A model generated the notes under the pieces. That model made no database searches, was not told the DNA's origin, and saw nothing but the letters and a program-made list of their open reading frames with translations. Shown piece after piece: positions 47,495 to 55,704 of a stretch of 64,000 nucleotides of DNA (position 1 is its first letter; the number at the start of each line of letters is the position of its first letter). The DNA is from Marinobacter sp. SS13-12 (GTDB lineage: Bacteria > Pseudomonadota > Gammaproteobacteria > Pseudomonadales > Oleiphilaceae). The stretch lies in contig NZ_JASSUA010000001.1 in assembly GCF_030227115.1 (NCBI RefSeq), forward strand, positions 1,736,001 to 1,800,000, given 5' to 3'. The position numbers and the translations under genes are program-made.

Positions 47495-47818
47495 ATGTCT
47501 GAAGATCCGCTGAAAGCCCTGTCCGATATGGCCAGTGATGCCCATGCCCGCATCCAGGCGGCCCACCAGCATATCAATCCGGTGGTGGAAGTTCGCCGCA
47601 GTATGCGTGATGCCGGCATACCGGCCGATGTGATGACCATCGACTGCCTGCGCACCCGCCGGCGCATAACACTCATCCTGCATGATGAGCAGCCAGGCGC
47701 TCTGCTCTATCAGTTTGTCACCATCGACGATGAGGTGGGTAATGACTTCAAACAGGTGGCGTTGTCTGATGTAGATACGACGACACTGTTTGACTGGATA
47801 CAGGATTACTTTGGCTGA
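47495..47818 (+). CDS. hypothetical protein, unknown family
   Basis: This 107-residue cytoplasmic-looking protein starts with a helical stretch containing Met, Asp and His, then a beta-rich half with RRITLILHDEQPG and ending in LFDWIQDYFG. ATG at 47495 follows the preceding stop by one base, with GGAGTGG upstream in the end of that gene. It pairs with the exported protein before it. Function unknown. Confidence 0.65.
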   Translation: MSEDPLKALSDMASDAHARIQAAHQHINPVVEVRRSMRDAGIPADVMTIDCLRTRRRITLILHDEQPGALLYQFVTIDDEVGNDFKQVALSDVDTTTLFDWIQDYFG

Positions 47819-47836
47819 ATCCGGCTGCTCCACCGT

Positions 47837-48496
47837 TTACCGCTTGAAGAACCTCGGGTTGCGTTCGATGAATGAATCGATCCAGCGTTCCAGGAATGAT
47901 TTCTGCTCGGGATTTTTCAGGTAGCGCCAGCCCAGGACCGAAATCACCAGCGCGCCCACCGCATCGACGATCAGGTCCCACATGGTGTCCGTCAGCCCCG
48001 ATGGGTCGCCCAGCATCGGCTTCTGCATGTTCATGCCGAACACGGCATCCATGGTGAATTCGAAAATCTCCCACAGCGCGCCAACACCCAGGGCAAACAT
48101 GAAGGCGAAGAAGGCCACGAAACCGGGGTTCATATGCACGTGTATTTTCTCGGTTTCGTTCATGATGTGGACCAGCAGGAAGCCAAGGATGCCCAGCAAA
48201 AAGCCGGACATGGTGTGCAGTGCCATATCCCACCACCAGAACCGGGTGTAGTAATCGCGGATCTCGCCCAGGAACAGGGAGGCGAACACAAACACGATGG
48301 CAGCAAGCTGCAGTTCTGGTGGGATGTGGATCCGGAAGCGGCGCTCAAACAGCAGCGGGAAAAAGGTGATGGCAATAATCATTGCTGTCAGGAACGCAGT
48401 AAACCAGCGCTGACCCCAAACGGCGAATACCGTTTCAGCAAGCAGGATAAGCTGCAGTGCAATGGTGATTCTCTGGTGGGTAATCCGGATGCGCAT
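47837..48496 (-). CDS. YjdF-like membrane protein (DUF2238)
   Basis: This 219-residue protein has about six helices. The DMALHTMSGFLLG and ALWEIFEFTMDAVFG segments match the YjdF/DUF2238 family of inner-membrane proteins of unknown function. ATG at 48496 is chosen; a TTG at 48511 is the alternative, and neither has a strong ribosome binding site. Single gene, divergent from the EAL gene. Confidence 0.8.
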   Translation of the reverse strand: MRIRITHQRITIALQLILLAETVFAVWGQRWFTAFLTAMIIAITFFPLLFERRFRIHIPPELQLAAIVFVFASLFLGEIRDYYTRFWWWDMALHTMSGFLLGILGFLLVHIMNETEKIHVHMNPGFVAFFAFMFALGVGALWEIFEFTMDAVFGMNMQKPMLGDPSGLTDTMWDLIVDAVGALVISVLGWRYLKNPEQKSFLERWIDSFIERNPRFFKR

Positions 48497-48591
48497 GGGT
48501 CGGAGGCTCAAGAAATCAATGTGTTAACCCTACCACAACATGACTGATGCTTGCCGCTGGTTTGCCGTGGCGGTGTTTGTTCCAGTCTGTG

Positions 48592-48617
48592 GTGTATGTA
48601 TACACAATTTTATACAC
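48592..48617. promoter_or_regulatory. TATACAC direct repeat in a divergent promoter region
   Basis: TATACAC occurs at 48599-48605 and 48611-48617, with an inverse GTGTATG at 48592-48598. The array lies between the divergent YjdF-like and EAL genes, where regulator binding sites are expected. No regulator is identified. Confidence 0.3.
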
Positions 48618-48723
48618 GAAAAGCATTCAATCAGCGCCTCGTTCAAGGCTAGGATTGGTGGGTGACACAGTCTGATAAAAAAAACGGGGAATTTTCGATG
48701 ACCAATGCGGCGGTTGGCTGGTC

Positions 48724-51282
48724 ATGAATATCTGGCGGGTGTGGCGTTGTTTGTTTGCGATCTCGTTTGTGCTGGCCGGGAACCTTGCGCTGGCAGAAAC
48801 CCAACCCGTTACGATCAACGCTTCATCGCCGATTCAGCCCCATTTTTCCGTCTGGGAGGACCCGGAGGGAGAGGCGGGCCTTCAGCAGGTTATCGCGCTG
48901 GCTGACAGTCAGTGGCACGAGGTGCCGACAGGCAGTGCGACCTTTGGCATCACTTCCTCTGCGTACTGGATAAGATTTGCGGTTGAAAACCGCACAGCCG
49001 ACATCCTCAATCTGGTTGCCGAACTGGCCTATTCACAACTCGATGATGTTGTATTCCATGTGTTTGCAAATGGTGAGCCTGTTCAGGAATTCCGTACCGG
49101 CGATGCGAGGGCTTTCTATCCCCGACAGGTTGACCACCCGAATATGCTGTTACGGTTTGATTTGCAGCCGGAGCAGGTCAAGACGGTGTATGTCAGGGTG
49201 GAAACCGCCGGATCGATGATCCTGCCACTCAATATCTGGCGCGAGAACGACTTCTTCGGTGCCGCGGCAAACGAACAGAAACTGCATTTTTTCTACTATG
49301 GCAGCCTCACGGTGATCATCCTGATCAACCTGGCGGTCTTCCTGACCCTTCGGGAGAAGCTGTACCTCTATTACGCACTGGCCATTGCCGGGTACTTGCT
49401 GTTTTTCGCATCTATCAAGGGCTACAGTTTTCAGCTCCTTTACCCCCAGTTTCCTGCCATTCACGCCCGCGTCCTGTTGGTGTCGATGCCGGTACTTGCG
49501 CTGTTTTCGGTGCTGTTCTGCCGTGAATTGCTGAAAATCCCCTCTCACAGCCCGAAGCTGGATGTCGCTATCCGGGCCATGATCGGCTTCGAGATTATCA
49601 ATTTCATAGCCGCGCTCACGCTGAGTTATAACGCGGCGGTTTTACTGTCGGCAGTTTCCGCGCTGTTCTTTTTCTCGCTGCTGTTTGTGGCCGGGCCCAT
49701 CACCTGGGCGGCGGGTGTTCGGTCCGGTGCGTTTTTCACATTGGCCTGGACACCACTGACAGTCGGTGTATTGGCTACGGCTGGTCGGGCACTGGGGTTC
49801 TTTCCGGAAAACTTCCTGACCGAGCACGCCATGCAGATCGGCTCCGGCCTTGAAGCGTTCATCCTGACTCTGGCTCTGGCTGACCGCCTGTACCGCGAGC
49901 GAGAGGAAAAAATCCAGGCGCAGGCGGATGCTTTGAGTAAGGAAAAGGCCCGGAACGAGGCACAGAATCAGCTGAACGAAGCCATGACGCATGATCCGGT
50001 GACCGGCCTGCCCAACCGGAACCGCTTTGAGCGGATGGTCAACGAACAACTGCAACAGGATCCCGGTGGCCACTACATGGTTGGGGTTGCCCGAATCACC
50101 CGTCTGGATGAAATCAACCGCACGCTCGGGCTCAGCCGGAGTGACTGGCTGCTTCAGCGGTTGGCAAACCAGATGACGGATCTGGCCAGAACACTCCCGT
50201 TTCTGCACCGGAGCCCGGATAGCCATGGGCATCAGGATCTTGTGTACCAGTTGTCCGGTGACACGTTTGGATTGCTGGTTAATGCCAGTGCGGTACATGA
50301 CAACTTTGACGGGCTGAACAGCGCGCTGAAACAACTGGCGGAACCGGTTGTGCTGGACAAACTCGCCATTGAGCTGCATCCCCGGTTCGGTGCCGCAATT
50401 TACCCCGAGCATGGCGATAACGCCGCAGTGCTTGTCCGTAATGCCCACGTTGGTATGGAGATCACGCCCCACGGCCCTTATGAAACCGGGGTCTATTCGC
50501 AAGAGTACGATATTTACAGCGAAAGCCGGCTGACGCTGATGTCTGACCTCAGGGAAGCACTGCAGGAAGATCGTACCGAACTCTATTACCAGCCGAAACT
50601 GTGCCTTGCCAGTGATTCTGTGATCGGACTGGAGGCGCTCATTCGCTGGAATCACTCGGAGCGCGGCTGGGTTTTACCTGCGGATTTTATTCCGCTGGCA
50701 GAAGATACCGGCGTCATCACACAACTGACGCGCTGGGCGATTGACCGTGGCATTCGTGACCTGGCGAGCTTGTCGGATTACTATCCGGAAATGGGTGTTT
50801 CCATCAATATCTCCGCCCGGGATCTGGTATCGGGAGAGTTGGAGGGATGGATCCTGTCTGCTTTGCAGCGCCATGAGGTGAAAGCCGAGAGGCTCACTCT
50901 GGAGCTGACAGAAACAGCGGCCATGGAGGATCCCGAAAAGGGCCTGGCGGCTCTGAAAGCGCTGGCCGATACAGGGATCAAAATCTCCATCGATGATTTT
51001 GGAAGCGGCTATTCGTCACTGTCTTACCTCAAGCAACTGCCAGCAACGGAGTTGAAGCTGGATCGGTCATTGATTGAAGATATCCTGACCAGTGAGAGCT
51101 CAAGGGTGATCGTTCAAACCGCGGCCAACATGGCTCACAGCCTTGGCTATCAACTGGTGGCCGAGGGTGTTGAAAGCGCCCGGGCGGCCCGGTTGTTGGG
51201 AGAACTGGGGTGCGACAGGCTCCAGGGGTTCTGGTTCTGCAGGCCGCTGCCATTGGGGGAGCTCAGGGAATGGCTGGTGTAG
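48724..51282 (+). CDS. 7TMR-DISM sensor EAL phosphodiesterase with degenerate GGDEF
   Basis: This 852-residue protein has a signal peptide (1-24), a DISMED2 sensor (about 40-175), seven helices (about 190-385), a coiled coil, a GGDEF domain with motif SGDTF (degenerate), and an EAL domain with Glu637-Ala-Leu. DDFGSGYSS, the KLD Lys and AEGVE are kept, so it should hydrolyse c-di-GMP. It is a close architectural match to the EAL gene at 19557-22112, suggesting paralogy. It is followed 36 bases later by an SDR gene. Confidence 0.92.
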   Translation: MNIWRVWRCLFAISFVLAGNLALAETQPVTINASSPIQPHFSVWEDPEGEAGLQQVIALADSQWHEVPTGSATFGITSSAYWIRFAVENRTADILNLVAELAYSQLDDVVFHVFANGEPVQEFRTGDARAFYPRQVDHPNMLLRFDLQPEQVKTVYVRVETAGSMILPLNIWRENDFFGAAANEQKLHFFYYGSLTVIILINLAVFLTLREKLYLYYALAIAGYLLFFASIKGYSFQLLYPQFPAIHARVLLVSMPVLALFSVLFCRELLKIPSHSPKLDVAIRAMIGFEIINFIAALTLSYNAAVLLSAVSALFFFSLLFVAGPITWAAGVRSGAFFTLAWTPLTVGVLATAGRALGFFPENFLTEHAMQIGSGLEAFILTLALADRLYREREEKIQAQADALSKEKARNEAQNQLNEAMTHDPVTGLPNRNRFERMVNEQLQQDPGGHYMVGVARITRLDEINRTLGLSRSDWLLQRLANQMTDLARTLPFLHRSPDSHGHQDLVYQLSGDTFGLLVNASAVHDNFDGLNSALKQLAEPVVLDKLAIELHPRFGAAIYPEHGDNAAVLVRNAHVGMEITPHGPYETGVYSQEYDIYSESRLTLMSDLREALQEDRTELYYQPKLCLASDSVIGLEALIRWNHSERGWVLPADFIPLAEDTGVITQLTRWAIDRGIRDLASLSDYYPEMGVSINISARDLVSGELEGWILSALQRHEVKAERLTLELTETAAMEDPEKGLAALKALADTGIKISIDDFGSGYSSLSYLKQLPATELKLDRSLIEDILTSESSRVIVQTAANMAHSLGYQLVAEGVESARAARLLGELGCDRLQGFWFCRPLPLGELREWLV

Positions 51283-51318
51283 TGGCCAACACACAAACTC
51301 TTTAAGGAAGCTGCTGTT

Positions 51319-52113
51319 ATGTCTGGACAAACTGTATGGATTACCGGAGCGTCCGCCGGTATCGGTGAGGCGCTCGCTGTTCGATTTGCGCAGGACAGTG
51401 CCCGCCTGGTTCTTTCTGCCCGGCGTAAGAGCGAACTGGAGCGCGTTGCCCGTCGTTGCCGTGACGCCGGCCTTGCGGCTGATGAGGTACTGGTGCTGCC
51501 TCTGGACGTGACTGACTGGGCGTCGTTGCCCGGGGCGGTCCAGACGGTGCTCGATACTTTTGGCGCCATTGATCTTCTGGTTAACAACGCCGGTGTTTCA
51601 CAGCGCTCATTGTGCAAAGACACCGATATGGCGGTCTACCAGAAACTGATGGATGTGGACGTAATGGGCCAGATTGCGCTGACCAAGGCGGTGTTGCCCC
51701 ATATGCTGGAGCGCGGTGCCGGGCATCTTGCCGTGACGTCCAGCGTTGCCGGCAAAGTAGGCGTGCCCCTGCGAACCGGCTACTGCGCGGCCAAACACGC
51801 GGTTATGGGCTTTTTTGATGCCCTCCGTGCGGAAGTAGAAGGGCAGGGGGTGCACGTATCGACGATTACTCCCGGTTTTATTCGCACGGACATCTCCCGC
51901 AATGCGCTTGCCGGCGACGGCTCGGCGTTTGGTGAGGAGGACGAGGACATTGCCGGCGGCATGGATGTCAATGAATGCGCCGAGGTGGTCTTCAAGGGCC
52001 TGCAAGCTAAGAAGCGTGAGATTCCGGTAGGCAAGGGCAAGGAAATGGCCGCGCTGTGGATCAAGCGGATCTCGCCGGAGGCGCTGTTCCGCATTACCAG
52101 AGCTCGTTCCTAG
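51319..52113 (+). CDS. short-chain dehydrogenase, DHRS7B-like
   Basis: This 264-residue classical SDR has TGASAGIG at about 9-16 for coenzyme, the NNAG motif near 91-94, and Ser/Tyr/Lys in the expected spacing (TSSVAGK then GYCAAKHA). Its overall pattern recalls DHRS7B-type reductases of lipid or retinoid-like substrates; the bacterial substrate is unknown. AAGGAAG precedes the ATG. It may be co-transcribed with the EAL gene upstream. Confidence 0.9.
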   Translation: MSGQTVWITGASAGIGEALAVRFAQDSARLVLSARRKSELERVARRCRDAGLAADEVLVLPLDVTDWASLPGAVQTVLDTFGAIDLLVNNAGVSQRSLCKDTDMAVYQKLMDVDVMGQIALTKAVLPHMLERGAGHLAVTSSVAGKVGVPLRTGYCAAKHAVMGFFDALRAEVEGQGVHVSTITPGFIRTDISRNALAGDGSAFGEEDEDIAGGMDVNECAEVVFKGLQAKKREIPVGKGKEMAALWIKRISPEALFRITRARS

Positions 52114-52119
52114 GGCCAG

Positions 52120-52223
52120 TTAAAACCGATAGTTCAAACCAACTGCGACCCAGAGGCGCGATACGCCCTTCTGAATCACTTTCCGCGTCATTTCCAAGGG
52201 AGTCGATCGTCGCGTCACCGTAT
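52120..52223 (-). pseudogene. 3' remnant of an outer-membrane beta-barrel gene
   Basis: Read leftward, the segment next to the SDR stop encodes ...RLWVAVGLNYRF and a stop, a classic end of an outer-membrane barrel with terminal Phe. Upstream in another frame it encodes EYGDATIDSLGNDAESDSEG, a loop-like piece of the same kind of protein. Dropping one base near 52168 joins the two frames. No start, signal peptide or remainder exists, because the CPBP gene ends directly before it. A decayed gene end is the simplest reading. Confidence 0.45.
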
Positions 52224-53066
52224 TCATGGCGAGGACGTCCGCTTTCCTGGAATGACTTCTGTGATGCTGTATTTGCGTGTAAACATGGTTTTCCGATTCA
52301 GCCAGACCAGTGCTACAGCAACAAGCGCAAAGAGGTAGGTGTCGTAGGGCTGTGCTTCTGGCCAGACCGGATTAATCAGCATGAAATGAAACAGCGCCGG
52401 TAGCAGTATGCTTCCCCGTGAGGCATTGAAGAGCGGTGTTACGATAACGCTCAGGGCGATAGTGCCCAGGAAGAAAGGCATAAACGACCACGCACTTTGC
52501 TGGGTGCCGCTGAGCAGGAAGGCCGGGGTATGCCAGAGTCCCCAGATAATACCCAGAATCAGAGCGGCCCAGATGGGGGCCACCTTTCGCTGTAGCAGGG
52601 GCAGTGCCAGTCCACGCCAGCCAAATTCCTCGATGGGGCCCTTGATCGCGATAAGAATCAGCGCCCCGAGAAAGGACAGAATCGAGTCGAATGGAAAGCC
52701 TGTCTCGGAAATATTGCCCTTCATGAGCGAACCAGCCACAAACACCAAAGGGACTCCGATTAGCAGAAATGCATACCACCCCCGGGGACAGCGCCAAATC
52801 AGAAAACGGCCAAGATATCGGCGTAGACCTTCGATGCCCGACAATCGGAAAACCACGATAAAGGCCGCAATGGCCGGGGCCCAGACCGCAAGGTAAAACA
52901 GGGGGTGTTGACCGGTAATTTCGCCAAAAACACCGACCATGGTCTCTGGTAAAAAAATGAACGCAGCGAGGATTCCCCAGGCAATTCCGAACGTCAGCGC
53001 CAGAAATAATGCCAGCGAACCGAATGGGATAGTTTCCGGTTGAACGGTTTTGCCTGGAGAGGGCAT
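52224..53066 (-). CDS. CPBP family intramembrane metalloprotease
   Basis: This 280-residue protein has about eight helices and the CPBP (Abi) motifs: Glu146-Glu147 in EEFGWRG, His179 in WGLWHT, and a later FHFMLIN helix. Relatives cleave CAAX-type substrates or protect against bacteriocins. Substrate unknown. Its last codons run directly into the outer-membrane gene remnant, so the C-terminus may have been altered by a deletion joint. Confidence 0.87.
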   Translation of the reverse strand: MPSPGKTVQPETIPFGSLALFLALTFGIAWGILAAFIFLPETMVGVFGEITGQHPLFYLAVWAPAIAAFIVVFRLSGIEGLRRYLGRFLIWRCPRGWYAFLLIGVPLVFVAGSLMKGNISETGFPFDSILSFLGALILIAIKGPIEEFGWRGLALPLLQRKVAPIWAALILGIIWGLWHTPAFLLSGTQQSAWSFMPFFLGTIALSVIVTPLFNASRGSILLPALFHFMLINPVWPEAQPYDTYLFALVAVALVWLNRKTMFTRKYSITEVIPGKRTSSP

Positions 53067-53272
53067 AGGTAGTGTCCCGGATGCGGATGGCTATTGGGCG
53101 AACCGTTCTCGCTGTACAGTTCATGGTAGGCACGAAAAGGCCGGGCGGTACAGACAGGCGCCTTCAGATTTTGGCTAACCGGATGTTCTCTTGATATGCG
53201 TCAAGAATGGCCCGCCGATTGGTAAGATACTGGCTAACACAACGTTGCCTGAAGGCGGCATGTGAGGGCGAG

Positions 53273-54280
53273 ATGAACTACTCAGACTATGCAAAGGAGA
53301 CCTGGCGTCACCTGGCGCTGGACAACGCGGTGCAAGATTATTCGGTGCTCGTGCATTATGCGACGTTGGCGGCGTCCAGTCACAATACCCAGCCCTGGAT
53401 TTTCAAACTGGAAAACAACCGGATACGGATTCTTCCGGATCTGTCACGGCGATGTCCGGCTGTGGACCCTGATGACCACCACCTGTACGCGAGCCTGGGC
53501 TGTGCCGCCGAGAATCTGCTGCTGGCAGCAGAAGCGGCGGGGCTGAAGGGCCACTGCTCCTATGATGCCTCAACCTCGGGGGTCAACATTGATTTTGAGG
53601 AAACAACGCCTTTCCGGTCGCCTTTGTTCGAGGCCATTCCCCATAGGCAGTGCAGCCGCGTCGAGTACGATGGTTCGCAACTCTCTGCCGAGCAGTTGCA
53701 GCAATTGGAGAAGGCCGGGCAGGGTGATGGAGTCTCCATCATTGTGTTCACTGATGGTGAACAGAAGGAACAGGTCGCGCGATATGTGGCGGAAGGCAAT
53801 GCCGCCCAGTTTGGCGATTCAGAATGGGCCCGGGAGCTCAAGTCCTGGATTCGCTTTAACGGTTCAGAGGCGGTGACAACAGGTGACGGTCTGTATGGAC
53901 CGGTCATGGGCAACCCGGCAGTGCCGCGATGGCTGGGTTTGATGGCGATGCACTTCGGGTTCTCTGCGAAGAAGCAGAGCCAGAAAGACTACCGTCACAT
54001 CCGGAGTTCATCCGCGATTGCAGTACTGGTTTCTGAGATCGACGACAGGCCCCATTGGATTGAGGCCGGTCGGTGCTACGAGCGACTTGCCCTGCAGGCA
54101 GCCGCGTTGGGCCTGAGTACGGCCTTTATTAATCAGCCGGTTGAGGTGGCTCCGTTGCGAACGAAGTTTGCCCGTTTTCTGGATGTCGGGAATCGACGGC
54201 CGGACTTTATCGTGAGAGTTGGTCGCGGAGCGAAAACGCCACGATCCCTGCGACGGCCGCTGGAGCAAGTTATCAAATGA
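53273..54280 (+). CDS. Acg-type nitroreductase family protein
   Basis: This 335-residue protein carries a duplicated nitroreductase-like fold. The SSHNTQPW motif near 40-47 is the FMN-binding signature, and the second half has the GRCYERLALQAAALGLST segment. Members related to mycobacterial Acg bind FMN tightly and have been proposed to store it. ATG at 53273 is preferred to the frame start at 53207, which lacks a signal. GAGGGCGAG precedes it. Confidence 0.87.
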   Translation: MNYSDYAKETWRHLALDNAVQDYSVLVHYATLAASSHNTQPWIFKLENNRIRILPDLSRRCPAVDPDDHHLYASLGCAAENLLLAAEAAGLKGHCSYDASTSGVNIDFEETTPFRSPLFEAIPHRQCSRVEYDGSQLSAEQLQQLEKAGQGDGVSIIVFTDGEQKEQVARYVAEGNAAQFGDSEWARELKSWIRFNGSEAVTTGDGLYGPVMGNPAVPRWLGLMAMHFGFSAKKQSQKDYRHIRSSSAIAVLVSEIDDRPHWIEAGRCYERLALQAAALGLSTAFINQPVEVAPLRTKFARFLDVGNRRPDFIVRVGRGAKTPRSLRRPLEQVIK

Positions 54281-54291
54281 ACCTGGGCAGC

Positions 54292-54321
54292 GCTGTGACT
54301 CCAAGCGTGAGGAGCCACAGC
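54292..54321. terminator. hairpin between convergent genes, weak terminator candidate
   Basis: GCTGTG-A-CTCC pairs with GGAG-C-CACAGC (one mismatch) around an eight-base loop. It lies between the nitroreductase stop and the lipoprotein stop. No T-run follows, so it is only a candidate. Confidence 0.35.
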
Positions 54322-54332
54322 CTGATCAGGTA

Positions 54333-55550
54333 TTACCGGTCGAGATACTGTGAGAGGTGAAGCGCAAAGGTGCCATTGTCCTCAGCGCTGTACCCTGCAT
54401 AGAATTTGTCGCCGTCTATGGCGATACTGCCGGTGGTAATCTGCACGTTCCGGTTCACCTTCGACTCCGCGACCCGGCTGCCATCACTCTCATACTTGGC
54501 ATTGTATCCTCCGCCTACGACGAGCAGGTCGCTTCCGCTCAGAGCAGCGTCTTTGACGATGCCATTGCGTGAGGTTTTGTTCCAGATCACCCGGCCGCTG
54601 CTGTCCAGTTTGGCAATACGGTGACCGTCGGCGTTGGAAGCACTTAGCAGCAGGTCACCACGGTAGTCCTCGAATACCAGTGCAGGGCCGGGCAGGCCGT
54701 AGCTGGTGTAGGCGGCGCTGAAGTTTCTGCTCCAGAGCTTCTCGCCATGGGCCGAATAGCGGGTGATGCGGGCAGCGCCGTTTTCTTCCAGCAGTTGGGA
54801 GGCCACGATGTCGCCGTTCATGGTGAAAATCACCTTTCCGGCTGCCCACTCTTCGGTTGTGCCGGCGTGCTGCCAGAGACGCTGACCGTTGGAGCCGTAG
54901 AAGCTCACCGCCTGTCCGCCACCGACAACGAACTGGCCAGCTGCGTTCGCCTGCACCGAATGTCCGCTGTGGTCGTCGTGCTCCACTTGCTGCAGCAGCT
55001 TGCCTTCCAGGCTGAGAATCCGGGTGCTGGGGCCGGTGGTGTAAAGCTTGTCGTTGCTGAGGGTCAGCGCGCGCATTTCCTCGCTGTCACTGAGTTGGCG
55101 GCGCCAGCGTTCGTTGCCGTCGGCATCGGTGCTGATCAGCCAGGCACCACTGGACGAGCTATCGCCCTGCGCCTTGAACTGGTTGAGCAGAACATACACA
55201 TTGTCCTGATGATCAACGGCCATCGCCACGGCGCTGTCGTCGCTGCGGTAATCGCCGGTGGCGAGGTCGAAATCCCGGGCCCAGATCCGTTGGCCGCTGT
55301 CTGTGAACCGGGCCAGCACCAGATCGTGCACCCGGTTTTCCAGCCCTGCACGGATCGTGGTTCCGGCCACGATCACATCGCCATAGCTATTGACGGCCAT
55401 GTCGTCGAGCCAGGTGAGGCGGTCGCTTTCAACGTCGGCTTTATGGTTGTACAGGCTGACCCATTCCGGTTGAATGGTCGCGGTACAGGCCGCAATCAGA
55501 ACAAGGCTGAGTAGCAGGGTAATGGTTTTCTTCTGTGTGTTACGTTGCAC
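54333..55550 (-). CDS. beta-propeller lipoprotein, PQQ-repeat type (BamB-like)
   Basis: This 405-residue protein has a lipoprotein signal ending in LIAAC at about residue 22. The mature part is made of repeated beta-propeller blades with a G-x-x-x-W pattern (GQRIWA, NERWRR, GQRLWQ, GEKLWS, GRVIWN), as in BamB and PQQ-repeat proteins. GTG at 55550 is preferred, with GGAG about ten bases upstream; the frame extends to 55943 across the next gene's start. It is divergent from an Omp85 gene, which suggests a joint job. Confidence 0.75.
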   Translation of the reverse strand: MQRNTQKKTITLLLSLVLIAACTATIQPEWVSLYNHKADVESDRLTWLDDMAVNSYGDVIVAGTTIRAGLENRVHDLVLARFTDSGQRIWARDFDLATGDYRSDDSAVAMAVDHQDNVYVLLNQFKAQGDSSSSGAWLISTDADGNERWRRQLSDSEEMRALTLSNDKLYTTGPSTRILSLEGKLLQQVEHDDHSGHSVQANAAGQFVVGGGQAVSFYGSNGQRLWQHAGTTEEWAAGKVIFTMNGDIVASQLLEENGAARITRYSAHGEKLWSRNFSAAYTSYGLPGPALVFEDYRGDLLLSASNADGHRIAKLDSSGRVIWNKTSRNGIVKDAALSGSDLLVVGGGYNAKYESDGSRVAESKVNRNVQITTGSIAIDGDKFYAGYSAEDNGTFALHLSQYLDR

Positions 55551-55704
55551 GGGAACAACACTCCATTGTAAAGGTGAATATCCATGGGTTACTGCGCTCA
55601 CGGAAGCTGTGTTGTTCTTGGAATCGCTTGGTAAGCAGGCGAGGACGACTATATTTGAAGGGATTAGGTAATACATACTAGGCCCCGAATACGAGAGCCT
55701 GATC

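Noticed and set aside
49642..50655. Long leftward open frame opposite the 7TMR EAL gene
   Set aside because: Antisense to membrane and GGDEF codons; composition typical of a shadow frame.
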